From: Siphonodentalium dalli
Taxonomy: Eukaryota > Mollusca > Scaphopoda > Gadilida > Siphonodentaliidae
NCBI GenBank assembly: GCA_032622095.1
Contig: CP136061.1
Coordinates: 496,001-560,000 of the forward strand
Direction: 5' to 3'
Length of the DNA: 64,000 nt
Position numbers and translations under genes: made by a program. Below are positions 39,619 through 49,474 of this stretch, in pieces. The notes beneath the pieces are model-generated. The model was not told the origin of the DNA, searched no databases, and worked only from the letters and a program-made list of their open reading frames with translations. How positions within the stretch are numbered: the first letter of the stretch is position 1; each line of letters starts with the position of its first letter.

Positions 39619-40120
39619 TCTCTCACATGCTCAGGTTGTGAGGGGGAGGGGTGTATCTCACATGCTCAGGTTGTGAGGGGGAGGGGGTGTATCTCACATG
39701 CTCAGGTTGTGAGGGGGAGGGGGTGTATCTCACATGCTCAGGTTGTGAGGGGGAGGGGGTGTATCTCACATGCTCAGGTTGTGAGGGGGAGGGGGTGTAT
39801 CTCAAATGCTCAGGTTGTGATGGGGAGGGGGTGTATCTCACATGCTCAGGTTGTGAGGGGGAGGGGGTGTATCTCACATGCTCAGGTTGTGAGGGGGAGG
39901 GGGTGTATCTCACATGCTCAGGTTGTGAGGGGGAGGGGGTGTATCTCACATGCTCAGGTTGTGAGGGGGTGGGGTGTATCTCACATGCTCAGGTTGTGAG
40001 GGGGTGGGGGTGTATCTCACATGCTCAGGTTGTGAGGGGGTGGGGGTGTATCTCACATGCTCAGGTTGTGAGAGGGTGGGGGTGTATCTCACATGCTCAG
40101 GTTGTGAGGGGAGGGGGTGT
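39619..40120. repeat. 36-bp minisatellite, about 14 copies
   Basis: The unit TCTCACATGCTCAGGTTGTG followed by AGGGGGAGGGGGTGTA repeats at 35-36 bp. Later copies change AGGGGGAGGG to AGGGGGTGGG, so the array has two sub-types arranged in blocks. Because 36 is a multiple of three it creates long frames on both strands (e.g. 39651-40166 plus, 39623-39949 minus); these are artefacts. The G-rich half could form quadruplex structures. Confidence 0.95.
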
Positions 40121-40170
40121 ATACATCTCAATCGGCTTTTCGTTCATTCCTCCCGATGACACCTGATCGC

Positions 40171-40391
40171 ATGATAGACAAGCCTTGAAATAGTGTGTCT
40201 GTCATTTGCAGAATGAGGTCCCCAGAGCACCCTCTGGGAACCTTATTCTGCTGAGATGTAAGCAGAATGAGGTCCCCAGAGGGTGAATTTGGTGATGCTA
40301 GCCCACTATGCGGGGTAGCATCACTAAATTCACCCTCTGGGGACCTCATTCTGCAAATGACAGACACACTATTGCAAGGCTTGATGATAAA
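40171..40391. mobile_element. 205-bp foldback element with 7/8 target duplication
   Basis: Between ATGATAGA (40171-40178) and ATGATAAA (40384-40391) lies a near-complete inverted repeat, CAAGCCTTGAAATAGTGTG ... to its complement at 40383. CA...TG ends and an 8-bp, one-mismatch duplication suggest a hAT-type MITE. The left side holds two copies of GCAGAATGAGGTCCCCAGAG (from about 40209 and 40262), both complementary to the single right arm, so two alternative hairpins can form. Confidence 0.8.
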
Positions 40392-41027
40392 CCAATCCCA
40401 ACTTATTTTAGAATTCTAACCTCTGAATTTGTAACAACAGCTAGTTTGGGAGGAGGAAAATGTCACTAAATCTATCATGTAAATGTCAATTGTCTTCAAA
40501 TAGAACATACATCTGTCTCCATGGGTGTGTACATATAAGCCAATGACTCTTAGTGATGCCTCCGTCCTGGTGGCTCAATTGGGTGGAAAATGTTGTCTTT
40601 GTATGGTTTGCAGAGTTATCATACCTGGAAGCATCAACCTATGAGTTAGCCGTCTGCGCCATTGATAAGTTCATTGATACACAGCTGTGGAAGATTTTGT
40701 ATATTGCCTCTATTTTTGCATATTTAAACAATATACATACATGTACCCGGTATGAACATGTCTATATACTTGTTTCCTGTACATTTCAATGATATTCAAC
40801 ACTTTCCGTGATAACAAACCATACATGAATGCTGCAATGCTTATTATACTGCAATGAAACACTCACCTCTTCAATGAATTAGCACCCCATCTCATCAGAT
40901 AAAAGAGATGGTACATTGTGCATTTAATGCTGCCACCAAACCGGCTTCTTAGTGTGTCACATTCACAACTCAAATACATGTACTGGTATGCTACCATGCA
41001 ATACACACTAATCAGATTTTTGCCAGT
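40392..41027. other. Region without recognised feature
   Basis: TGGCTCAATTGG at about 40570 resembles a tRNA A box, but no B box follows at the right distance. Nothing else is supported. Confidence 0.3.
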
Positions 41028-41470
41028 GTTATGGCCCTTTTTTCAACTTTGTCCGTCCGTACAAACATTTTGCATTATTGTTCAGCAACCGCTGGGCAGA
41101 TTTAGCTGATATTTGGTATGGTCATAGAGCAGCATGGGGGAACAGCTACATGCATAGCGCGAGTTTCGTCCACCCATTTTCACCAGAGTTATGGCCCTTT
41201 TTTACTTAGAAAATTAAATTTTTCTCTTGTTTTTTGGGGGTTTCCAGATGATAGCGTGAGCTTTGGTAGTACGATTGCAAATCCCGTATTTTTGGGGATC
41301 AGTTATATGAAAATACATTTCAAGTGCGAATTTGGGTATGATCTGATGATTTTTGCCAGAGTTATGGCCTTTTTTTCAATTTAGAAATTTTTTAATTTTC
41401 GCTTGTTTTTGGGTTTCCGGATCGCTTGTTTTTGGGTTTCCGGAATTTCTAGTACAAACTTCTTTTGGAA
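41028..41470 (+). repeat. Diverged ~160-bp repeat units ('gttatggccc' family)
   Basis: GTTATGGCCC recurs at 41028, 41188 and 41361 (spacing 160 and 173), each preceded by a 'cagat/tttggtatgg ... cacc-ga' block. A 24-base direct repeat of CGCTTGTTTTTGGGTTTCCGG sits at 41400-41442. The unit resembles those at 53030-53620 and 59330-60210. Frames at 41118-41591 run across these repeats and are not coding. Confidence 0.65.
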
Positions 41471-41727
41471 TGGTCATATATACCTCCTCGGATTTCCGCA
41501 GTTTCGTCCATGCTTAATCCGAATTGCTACCGTCGGGGGCAAATGCCACGCGACAGCGTACCTCTTGTTGGATCATGCAAAGGTGACGTAAGAGAGTAAA
41601 TTGAACTTCATCCTTTATAACTTCTCCCTGATAACAGTCTGTTTCTCACTAATAATCTAATAGGGACAAGTGACTTCTCCCAATTTGATTTCTCTCGCAT
41701 GGTCCCTGCATTCTACAGATTAGTGCC

Positions 41728-42862
41728 TACAGTAATGCCGTAAATAATCGACTCCTTAACCACAGCAGAATTATGGTTATTTTTTCAGGATTTAGTTGGA
41801 AACAGTGTTCACGCTGGCCCAGAAATTTCTTTAACCATTATTTTTAGCCAAATGCCAATTTTTTTAGCCACTTTGAATTTACTTTAGCCACTTGTTTGGG
41901 AAAATAAATTGAACGTATATATTACATTTTATTGACAAAAGAAAATAATAACAATGTAATATGAGTAATAACATCCTGCCAAGCGATTCCACATACAATA
42001 AAAGGTTTTAGACCATCGCAAATGAAAACAAATTGCGGTGTATTAACATATAGCGAAAATATGCAATACGATATCTGAACGCAACCTAAAGTTTTATTTA
42101 TTCGCGAGTTTGTGCATAGTTTTATCTATGCCTATGCGTATCTGGTACATATGTGTTCAATTCGCGGGAAAATAGCAAGTATTCCCTGGTGACTACGCAA
42201 TTAGGATAATTTAATCGCGGCTAGTTGGACAGTAGTAATGTTCATATTCAGAACCCTTAAACCTTGATTCATGCACAGTGCATTATTGTGTATACACGTA
42301 GCACCTTATAAACGAAGAAGAAGACAGATCGTTCGGTTTTGTAAAAAGTTGGAATTAATAGGGATGAAACTGCAAATGCAAGAAATTCTTTTTGGAAACT
42401 TGACTCGCAACAAAAACCTCCGTCACTTAAAGTAATTAAGCATCTTTCCCTTATCCCCACTCAAAAGATGCGTTTATTACAACACAAAGTGTCTGCCATT
42501 GACACTGCATGAAATCAACACCAATGTACACCTATTAATAATTGCTACAAGCACATCGGATCGTGTAAAATACACGAGGTGGCGACGCCTTTGTTGTACG
42601 GATGTCAGCTGCGCGTGATGTTATAAGACCAATGACTGCTGGTGTGTTTATAATTGCCACCATGTCCATATGAGAGGAAATTAATTTAGCCATTTTTTTC
42701 GCCATTTACAATTTATTTTCGCCAATGGCTTAAATGGCTACCGCCAGCGTCAACACTGGTTGGAAACATGGCTTGTTGCCATTCACCGGAAAGCTTTCAG
42801 TGAGTAACGTTACCCATAATTCTGCTGTGGTTAAGGAGTCGATTATTTAGGGCATTACTGTA
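41728..42862. mobile_element. Mariner-type MITE (167 bp) split by a hAT insertion
   Basis: TA at 41728-41729 is followed by CAGTAATGCCGTAAATAATC; the complement (CAGTAATGCCCTAAATAATC) ends at 42860 before TA at 42861-42862. The inverted repeats run about 48 bases with one mismatch. Removing the nested hAT and its extra 8-bp duplication leaves 167 bp, a normal size for a TA-targeting MITE. There is no coding capacity. Confidence 0.88.
41795..42766. mobile_element. Non-autonomous hAT element (956 bp) nested in the MITE
   Basis: GTTGGAAA flanks the element at 41795-41802 and 42759-42766. Ends are CAGTGTTCACGCTGGCCC (41803) and the complement of CAGTGTTGACGCTGGCGG (42758). It shares terminal sequence and 'tttagccac' subterminal words with the 37109 element and belongs to the same broad family. 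The minus frame at 42269-42460 shows no transposase motif. Confidence 0.92.
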
Positions 42863-43440
42863 CATCACAAATGAAACCCGAACTATAAAATAAAAGCATC
42901 TTCACACTGTCACGACAAAACAATCCCTGTATGTGCCTGAATAAACCTTGTAAGTATGTTTTTTTTAATAATTCATGGATTCTAGGATAAGTGGTGTGTA
43001 ATAAACACTGACCGACACGTGCCTTAATGGGTTTGACGATATGGCACTTGTGCCACTCGTTCTATCCTTCTGCGTTACCACTTGTGCTGCATTGACAAAC
43101 CCATCAACACACTCATGTCATTATGTGTATATTCCCCTAAGAGACTTAACCTATCTTACCTTGTTATTTCTCACTATTTTTGGGTATCGAAAACATAGAA
43201 AAAATACATATAATGCATAGAAATAAAATTAGCGCCATTGAAAACAAATTAGCAGTTTGATTATGTTAATATGACAAAATATTATTACAAGATATGTTCA
43301 CCATTGAATTGTTATGTGTCAATGTTTTTCTATATTTGCTATATGGACCCAATAAAATAGGCTGTGTCTGACTTTTGGATCAAATTCATTTCAGTAATGA
43401 ATAAATTTATTTAAAAATAAAATATCAATATAATTTTCAA
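42863..43440. other. Region with one weak inverted repeat
   Basis: TGGGTTTGACGATATGGCAC near 43027 is an imperfect complement of GTGCTGCATTGACAAACCCA near 43087, enclosing a short loop. No gene is seen. Confidence 0.35.
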
Positions 43441-44290
43441 GTGTGAGAACTTTGAAACTCCAATTGTACAGATGAGCTTATCATAGCATACAGACCACAG
43501 CCCAGTACACAACCATAACATGAACAAACAATAAGACAGCTCTGTATGGTTCTATATAAAATACTGCTCAAAAATAAAAAAAACGAAGAGGGTGTTGCAC
43601 TGTGGGGGGGGGGGGGGGGGGGGGGGGTGTATCGATTGTTCACTGAGAGAGAAAAAGAGAGAGAGAGAGAAATCAATCACATGTATAAAAACCCACGAGT
43701 CCTACAGTGTACAGTAGCTTATCATAGCACACAGACCACAGACCAGTACACAATGATAAAATGGACAAACAATAAGACAGCTCTGTATGGTTCTAACAAA
43801 ATGCATGTACTGCTGCAAAATAAAAAATGAAGAGGGTCCGCGCTGAACCGAAATTTAATTTTGCCAAATAATTTGCCAAATGAAAATAATGTTTGTCAAA
43901 TTCAAATAGAATTTGCCAAATGTTATCCCTGAGAGTATCATATTGGTAATCCCTCCATCCACTGATAATAATGTTACCAGATTAACTGCATCTTATTGGA
44001 GGTGTTAACTTTTCCGAAACCACATAAAACACCACCAATATAATTCTATTGTAATAGTTTCCAAAAACAAATGGAAAACTTTTGCCAAATGAAAATATTT
44101 TTTGCCAAATGTGAATTATTTTTGCCATTGGCAAATTTGGCATGTGGCATCGCAAACCCTGGGTGTGGGGGGTGTATCTATCATTCACCAAGAGAGAGAA
44201 GAGAGGAGAGGAGAGAGAACAACCATAGCAGGTAAAATGGACAAACTATAATGCAGCTCTCTGAGAGAGAGAGAGAGAGGAGAGAGAGGT
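43441..44290. repeat. Diverged ~250-bp tandem units with G-run and GA-rich tract
   Basis: Copy 1 (about 43441-43675) and copy 2 (about 43690-43831 plus 44162-44215) share TTATCATAGCA, ACAAACAATAAGACAGCTCTGTATGG, GAAGAGGGT, a G-run followed by TGTATC, and a GAGAGA tract. Copy 1 has 24 consecutive G at 43604-43627. Copy 2 is split by a hAT-like insert. A third partial copy follows at about 44216-44290. Frames across this block are not coding. Confidence 0.65.
43832..44161. mobile_element. Degenerate hAT-like MITE inside a repeat unit
   Basis: The left end GAGGGTCCGCGCTGAACC and the complement of the right end CAGGGTTTGCGATGCC resemble the CAGGGTTCGCGCTGG termini seen at 37109. The interior is full of TTTGCCAAAT words near both ends. 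No intact 8-bp duplication remains, so ends are approximate. The neighbouring unit at 43580 lacks the insert. Confidence 0.65.
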
Positions 44291-44365
44291 ATATATTCAG
44301 CATTAAAGATCCTGCTCCAGTGCATTCTCTTATATAGCATATGTGAGGCCCCCTAAGTGAATAAG

Positions 44366-44492
44366 CTGGACTATGCCTTTATTAACTGGACTATGCCTTT
44401 ATTAACTGGACTATGCCTTTAGTAACTGGACTATGCCTTTAGTAACTGGACTATGCCTTTAGTAACTGGACTACATGTATGCCTTTAATAAA
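44366..44492. repeat. 20-bp tandem repeat, six copies
   Basis: CTGGACTATGCCTTTATTAA repeats exactly at 20-bp spacing from 44366, switching to CTGGACTATGCCTTTAGTAA midway; the last copy has a 6-base insertion. It starts beside a fragment of the hairpin MITE (AGTGCATTCTCTTATATA near 44321). Confidence 0.93.
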
Positions 44493-44939
44493 CGGACAAT
44501 GCACACATACTGCATTATACTGCACATAAACTCAACAGTCCTGTAGTGTACCTTATCATAGTGTACCACATACCTGAGTGAACAAACATAATAAAAAGGA
44601 CAAACAATACAGATCCTCTAGATGCTTTGATATAAAGCTCATTGTTAGAGAGTCAATATCCAACCATCAAACCCCCCATGAATCGGTCTGATATCAGTTC
44701 GGCCTAATTATTTTCAGGTACAGAAAACAGTAATACATGGAAACGGGGGGCATCCAGCCCTTGACCCAAAATTGTTTCAGTTTTAGCAAGTTTTTTTCTC
44801 GACATCCACTCCCCCTAGAAACACAAAATCAAAATGTTTTGGAAGAATATTAGAATTTTCACCACTTACTAATGCGTTTCCTATTAACTACGTATTACAG
44901 GTTTGTGTATCCGTATGTGATTAGCTTAGTTTGACATGG

Positions 44940-45512
44940 CACTGATCGCTTATGCAACTTGTCCATTTTTCACCAGAGTTATGGCCCGTTGTTGGAATTG
45001 CCACAGGCATATTTCGCCACGCCCTATCAATGCTCTTTTTCAGGTTTGGGAAGGGAGTGCAACAAATGTTCACATCTACCTGCATCTACTGGATTAAACT
45101 TGCAGATCTTGCAGCCCAGCTTATAATAGCACAATTGCCCTTAAAATATCATATTTTTTTTCAGGTGGTGCAAAATAAAACTATTCACATCTACTGGATT
45201 AAACTACAGATCCTACAGTCTAGCGTATCATAGCAAAATTACCCTTACATCAGAGTTATGGCTCTTTGTTGGAATTACTACGGGATATTTTGCCATGCTC
45301 TAGCTATGCTCTTTTTCAGGTTTTGAAAGGGGGTGCAGAAAAAAAGCTAGTCACATCTACTGCATTAAACTGCAGTCTAGCTTATAGCACTATTACAATA
45401 TCTTATTTTTGTTCAGGTTTTGAAAGGGGGTGCAAAATAAAAATATTCACACCCACTGTGTATACCAGTAAACAACAGATCCTACGCCCAGCTGCACAGT
45501 TCAGTGGACAAC
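44940..45512. repeat. Degenerate ~115-bp tandem repeat, left part
   Basis: Units share TTTTTCAGGTTTTGAAAGGG, GGTGCAAAATAAA, TTCACATCTACTGCATTAAAC, CAGATCCTACAG and TATCATAGCA in order. Related units reappear at 45895-45965, 46183-46270, 48810-49265 and in the duplicated block. It is the substrate into which piggyBac-type MITEs inserted. Overlapping plus frames (44952-45517) are not coding. Confidence 0.7.
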
Positions 45513-45548
45513 AATAAAAGAGACCAAACAATACTGATGCTCTATTCA

Positions 45549-45817
45549 TCCTTTCATGACTTGAGATTCCTGAAATTTTGTGAAAATCCTTTGCAAATAC
45601 ATTCTCTTATATATGTGAGTCTCCCAAAGGGAGTCTTGCATATATATCGGTACTAGTAACAGAATGCATTAGCCTAACAATATTTACCTTCATCTGTGTA
45701 AGCCAGTGCCTTATATACATGTATACGAGGCTCCCTATGGTAAACTCACATATATAAGAGAATGCAGTGGCACAGGATCTTTAATGCCACATCAATGCAG
45801 CTCCAGTCATGAAAGGA
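45549..45817. mobile_element. PiggyBac-like MITE with TCCTTTCATGACT ends
   Basis: TCCTTTCATGACTTGAG at 45549 is matched by the complement of CTCCAGTCATGAAAGGA ending at 45817. The right flank is TTAA (45818-45821); the left flank reads TTCA, a decayed TTAA. The interior carries hairpin sequences related to the 97-bp array. The copy in the duplication is at 47023-47291. Confidence 0.65.
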
Positions 45818-45965
45818 TTAACATAAAATACTTCTGTAACAATATAAATGAAATGTAAAACTGTCTCTAACATGTCTGAAAGTCATTATAATTTGCAGCC
45901 TAGTTTATCATACATTACCCTTACAATATATTATATTATATATTTAGGGGAGGCACATCTACTGA

Positions 45966-46182
45966 TTAACCCTTGAGTGCCAGGGGCCGATTTCATCGGC
46001 CCTAAACCTACAAAATAAGTCTGTTAAGAATATAAGAATAAATTATTAAAATTGTAAAATGTTAGGCCAATGCATTCTCTTATATATGCAAGGCGACCTA
46101 TGGTCGACTCGCATATATAAGAGAATGCATTGGCACAGGGTATATGGGTTGATACAAAAATCGACCTGGCACTCAAAGGGTT
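45966..46182. mobile_element. PiggyBac-like MITE (209 bp) with TTAA target duplication
   Basis: TTAA at 45966-45969 and 46179-46182 flank 45970-46178. Ends are CCCTTGAGTGCCAGG and the complement of CCCTTTGAGTGCCAGG, typical of the CCCTTTG... termini of piggyBac MITEs. The flanks join to CACATCTACTGATTAAACTACAG, which is the uninterrupted sequence of neighbouring ~115-bp units such as the one near 45187, so the unoccupied site is visible. Inside are GGGCCGATTTCATCGGCCC and a 67-bp near-perfect palindrome (46071-46137). It has no coding capacity. Confidence 0.9.
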
Positions 46183-46287
46183 AAAACTACAGATTCTACA
46201 GCCTACATGTAGATTATTACAGCATACAGCTGCATACATGTAGTTCAGTGGACAACAATAAAATAGTCCAAACAATACTGCTCTCTG

Positions 46288-46572
46288 TTAACCTTGCATG
46301 ACTGGAATTACCTCCCTTATTAACCCTTCCATGACTGGAGTTACGTCCCTTAATAACCCTTCCATGACTGGAGTTACCTCCCTTAACCCTTCCATGATTG
46401 GAGTTACCTCCCTTATAAACCTTCCATGACTGGAGTTACCTCCCTTAATAACCCTTCCATGACTGGAGTAATACCTCCCTTATTAACCCTTCCATGACTG
46501 GAGTTACCTACCTTATTAACCTTCCATGACTGGAGTTACCTCCCTTAATAACCCTTCCATGACTGGAGCTCC
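46288..46572. repeat. ~32-bp minisatellite TTAACCCTTCCATGACTGGAG, about nine copies
   Basis: The unit is TTAACCCTTCCATGACTGGAG followed by TTACCTCCC, with spacing 31-33. Its core CCTTCCATGACTGGAG matches the terminal inverted repeat of the neighbouring MITE (TCCTTTCATGACTTGAG), and the last unit runs on into MITE-like interior sequence (CTCCCTGAAATTTTCC) as at 45570. It looks like tandem amplification of a transposon end. Confidence 0.88.
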
Positions 46573-46589
46573 CTGAAATTTTCCTAAAA

Positions 46590-46986
46590 CCCTGTGCCAG
46601 GGCATTCTCTTATATATGTGAGTTTCTCATAGGGAGCCTTGCATATATAAGAGAATACATTGGCCTAACAATATTTACCTTGATCTTTGTAAGCCAGTGT
46701 AATCTCTTATATATGTGAGTTTCCCATAGGGAGCCTCGCTTATATAAGAGAATGCATTGGTCTAACAATATTTACCTTGATCTTTGTAAGCCAGTGCATT
46801 CTCTTATATATGTGAGTTTCCCATAGGGAGCCTCGCATATATAAGAGAATGCATTGGTCTAACAATATTTACCTTGATCTTTGTAAGCCAGTGCATTCTC
46901 TTATATATGTGAGTTTCCAATAGGGATCCTCGCATATATAAGAGAATGTAATGGCCTAACAATATTTACCTTGATCTTTGTAAGCC
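46590..46986. repeat. 97-bp hairpin array, first block (four units)
   Basis: Each unit has an inverted repeat, GCATTCTCTTATATATG ... CATATATAAGAGAATGC, around a central TTTCCCATAGGGAGCC, then a spacer CTAACAATATTTACCTTGAT. Units start near 46602, 46699, 46796 and 46893. The block is cut by the duplication join. Confidence 0.93.
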
Positions 46987-47439
46987 AATAAAAGAGACCA
47001 AACAATACTGATGCTCTATTCATCCTTTCATGACTTGAGATTCCTGAAATTTTGTGAAAATCCTTTGCAAATACATTCTCTTATATATGTGAGTCTCCCA
47101 AAGGGAGTCTTGCATATATATCGGTACTAGTAACAGAATGCATTAGCCTAACAATATTTACCTTCATCTGTGTAAGCCAGTGCCTTATATACATGTATAC
47201 GAGGCTCCCTATGGTAAACTCACATATATAAGAGAATGCAGTGGCACAGGATCTTTAATGCCGCATCAATGCAGCTCCAGTCATGAAAGGATTAACATAA
47301 AATACTTCTGTAACAATATAAATGAAATGTAAAACTGTCTCTAACATGTCTGAAAGTCATTATAATTTGCAGCCTAGTTTATCATACATTACCCTTACAA
47401 TATATTATATTATATATTTAGGGGAGGCACATCTACTGA

Positions 47440-47656
47440 TTAACCCTTGAGTGCCAGGGGCCGATTTCATCGGCCCTAAACCTACAAAATAAGTCTGTTA
47501 AGAATATAAGAATAAATTATTAAAATTGTAAAATGTTAGGCCAATGCATTCTCTTATATATGCAAGGCGACCTATGGTCGACTCGCATATATAAGAGAAT
47601 GCATTGGCACAGGGTATATGGGTTGATACAAAAATCGACCTGGCACTCAAAGGGTT
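47440..47656. mobile_element. Second copy of the 209-bp piggyBac-like MITE
   Basis: Identical in structure to the 45966 element and displaced by exactly 1474 bp. It arose by the block duplication and not by a separate insertion. Confidence 0.9.
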
Positions 47657-47761
47657 AAAACTACAGATTCTACAGCCTACATGTAGATTATTACAGCATA
47701 CAGCTGCATACATGTAGTTCAGTGGACAACAATAAAATAGTCCAAACAATACTGCTCTCTG

Positions 47762-48050
47762 TTAACCTTGCATGACTGGAATTACCTCCCTTATTAACCC
47801 TTCCATGACTGGAGTTACGTCCCTTAATAACCCTTCCATGACTGGAGTTACCTCCCTTAATAACCCTTCCATGATTGGAGTTACCTCCCTTATTAACCTT
47901 CCATGACTGGAGTTACCTCCCTTAATAACCCTTCCATGACTGGAGTAATACCTCCCGTATTAACCCTTCCATGACTGGAGTTACCTCCCTTATTAACCTT
48001 CCATGACTGGAGTTACCTCCCTTAATAACCCTTCCATGACTGGAGCTCCC
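47762..48050. repeat. ~32-bp minisatellite, duplicated copy
   Basis: Same array as at 46288, carried by the 1474-bp duplication. It is 4 bp longer because one unit reads CCCTTAATAACCC where copy 1 reads CCCTTAACCC. Confidence 0.88.
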
Positions 48051-48067
48051 TGAAATTTTCCTAAAAC

Positions 48068-48815
48068 CCTGTGCCAGGGCATTCTCTTATATATGTGAGT
48101 TTCTCATAGGGAGCCTTGCATATATAAGAGAATACATTGGCCTAACAATATTTACCTTGATCTTTGTAAGCCAGTGTAATCTCTTATATATGTGAGTTTC
48201 CCATAGGGAGCCTCGCTTATATAAGAGAATGCATTGGTCTAACAATATTTACCTTGATCTTTGTAAGCCAGTGCATTCTCTTATATATGTGAGTTTCCCA
48301 TAGGGAGCCTCGCATATATAAGAGAATGCATTGGTCTAACAATATTTACCTTGATCTTTGTAAGCCAGTGCATTCTCTTATATATGTGAGTTTCCAATAG
48401 GGATCCTCGCATATATAAGAGAATGTAATGGCCTAACAATATTTACCTTGATCTTTGTAAGCCAGTGCATTCTCTTATATATGTGAGTTTCTCATAGGGA
48501 GCCTCGCATATATAAGAGAATGCATTGGCCTAACAATATTTACCTTGATCTTTGTAAGCCCGTGCATTCTCTTATATATGTGAGTTTCCCATAGGGAGCC
48601 TCGCATATATAAGAGAATGCATTGGCCTAACAATATTTACCTTGATCTTTGAAAGCCCGTGCATTCTCTTATATATGTGAGTTTCCCATAGGGAGCCTCG
48701 CATATATAAGAGAATGCATTGGCCTAACAATATTTACCTTGATCTTTGTAAGCCCGTGCATACTCTTATTTATGCGAGGCTCCAAATTGGGAACTCGCAT
48801 ATATTAGAGAATCTA
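48068..48815. repeat. 97-bp hairpin array, second block (eight units)
   Basis: Units start near 48079, 48176, 48273, 48370, 48467, 48564, 48661 and 48758. In the 48661 unit the arms 48661-48677 and 48701-48717 are perfectly complementary over 17 bases, extended by GAG/CTC. Spacers are as conserved as the hairpins. The last unit is degenerate and leads into the ~115-bp repeats. Single dispersed relatives occur at 44321, 46071, 54012 and 54329, so the array derives from a MITE-type hairpin. Confidence 0.93.
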
Positions 48816-49265
48816 GCTTATCACATCTTATATTTTATAGGGGGTGCAGAAAAAAAACTATTAACATCTACTGGATTAAACTACAGTCCTGCAGCATGCA
48901 TGGCCTATCATACATGTAGAACTATTACCCTTACAATATCTTATATTTTATAGGGGGTACAGAAAAACAAACTCTTAACATCTACTGCAATAAACTAGTC
49001 ATGCAGCCTGGCCTACATGTAGCATACATGTAGCACTATTACCCTTACAATATCCTATATTATATATGGGTGCTATTCACATCTACTCCATTAAACTACA
49101 TATCTCACAGTCTAGCTTATCACGGCACACTTACCCTTACAATATCTTATTTTTTTTCAGGTTTGGGAAGGGGGTGCAGAATAAAAAAACTATTCACATC
49201 TACTGCATTAAACTACAGATCTTGCAGCCTAGCTTCTTACAGCATACAGCTCATAGTTCAGTGGA
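48816..49265. repeat. Degenerate ~115-bp tandem repeat, right part
   Basis: About four diverged units of the 44940 family, with GGGGGTGCAGAAAAA, ACATCTACTGNATTAAACTA, and TATTACCCTTACAATATCTTAT in order. Plus frames at 48714-49315 are by-products. Confidence 0.7.
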
Positions 49266-49474
49266 CAACCATAAAGAATACACACAATAATAGCTGCTGG
49301 CTCTACATGGTTTAATATAAGCGACTTCACTTCCTGGTTGATACCGGAGCCAGGACACCAGTCCAATACACACAGATAACAAGCAGGAAGATTTCTATGT
49401 TTTTATTGATGGCATTTCAAGCGTGAATTATAAAAATTTCTGGATGAGAGAGTAACTAATTATATGAAGTCACC

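Larger units (their letters stand above)
45513..46986. repeat. 1474-bp tandem duplication, copy 1
   Basis: This block is repeated at 46987-48460 with only scattered changes (for example GCCACATC against GCCGCATC at 45787/47261) and a 4-base length change in the minisatellite. It contains two piggyBac-type MITEs, the 32-bp minisatellite and four 97-bp hairpin units. The join at 46986/46987 runs straight from a hairpin spacer into AATAAAAGAGACC. Confidence 0.95.
46987..48460. repeat. 1474-bp tandem duplication, copy 2
   Basis: Second copy of the 45513 block. Sequence after it continues the hairpin array for four more units, so copy 2 keeps the original right context and copy 1 is the one truncated by the join. 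The identical 83-codon minus frames at 46024 and 47498 are by-products of the duplication. Confidence 0.95.

Noticed and set aside
39595..40166. Long glycine/cysteine-rich and proline/serine-rich frames on both strands
   Set aside because: Produced by a 36-bp minisatellite whose period is a multiple of three; open on both strands at once.
40560..40640. tRNA or tRNA-derived SINE head (A-box-like TGGCTCAATTGG)
   Set aside because: No B box (GGTTCRANTCC) at the required distance and no cloverleaf.
46590..48815. CRISPR-like array (palindromic repeats with regular spacers)
   Set aside because: Spacers are as conserved as the hairpins, the hairpins occur singly elsewhere as MITE parts, and the genome is eukaryotic.
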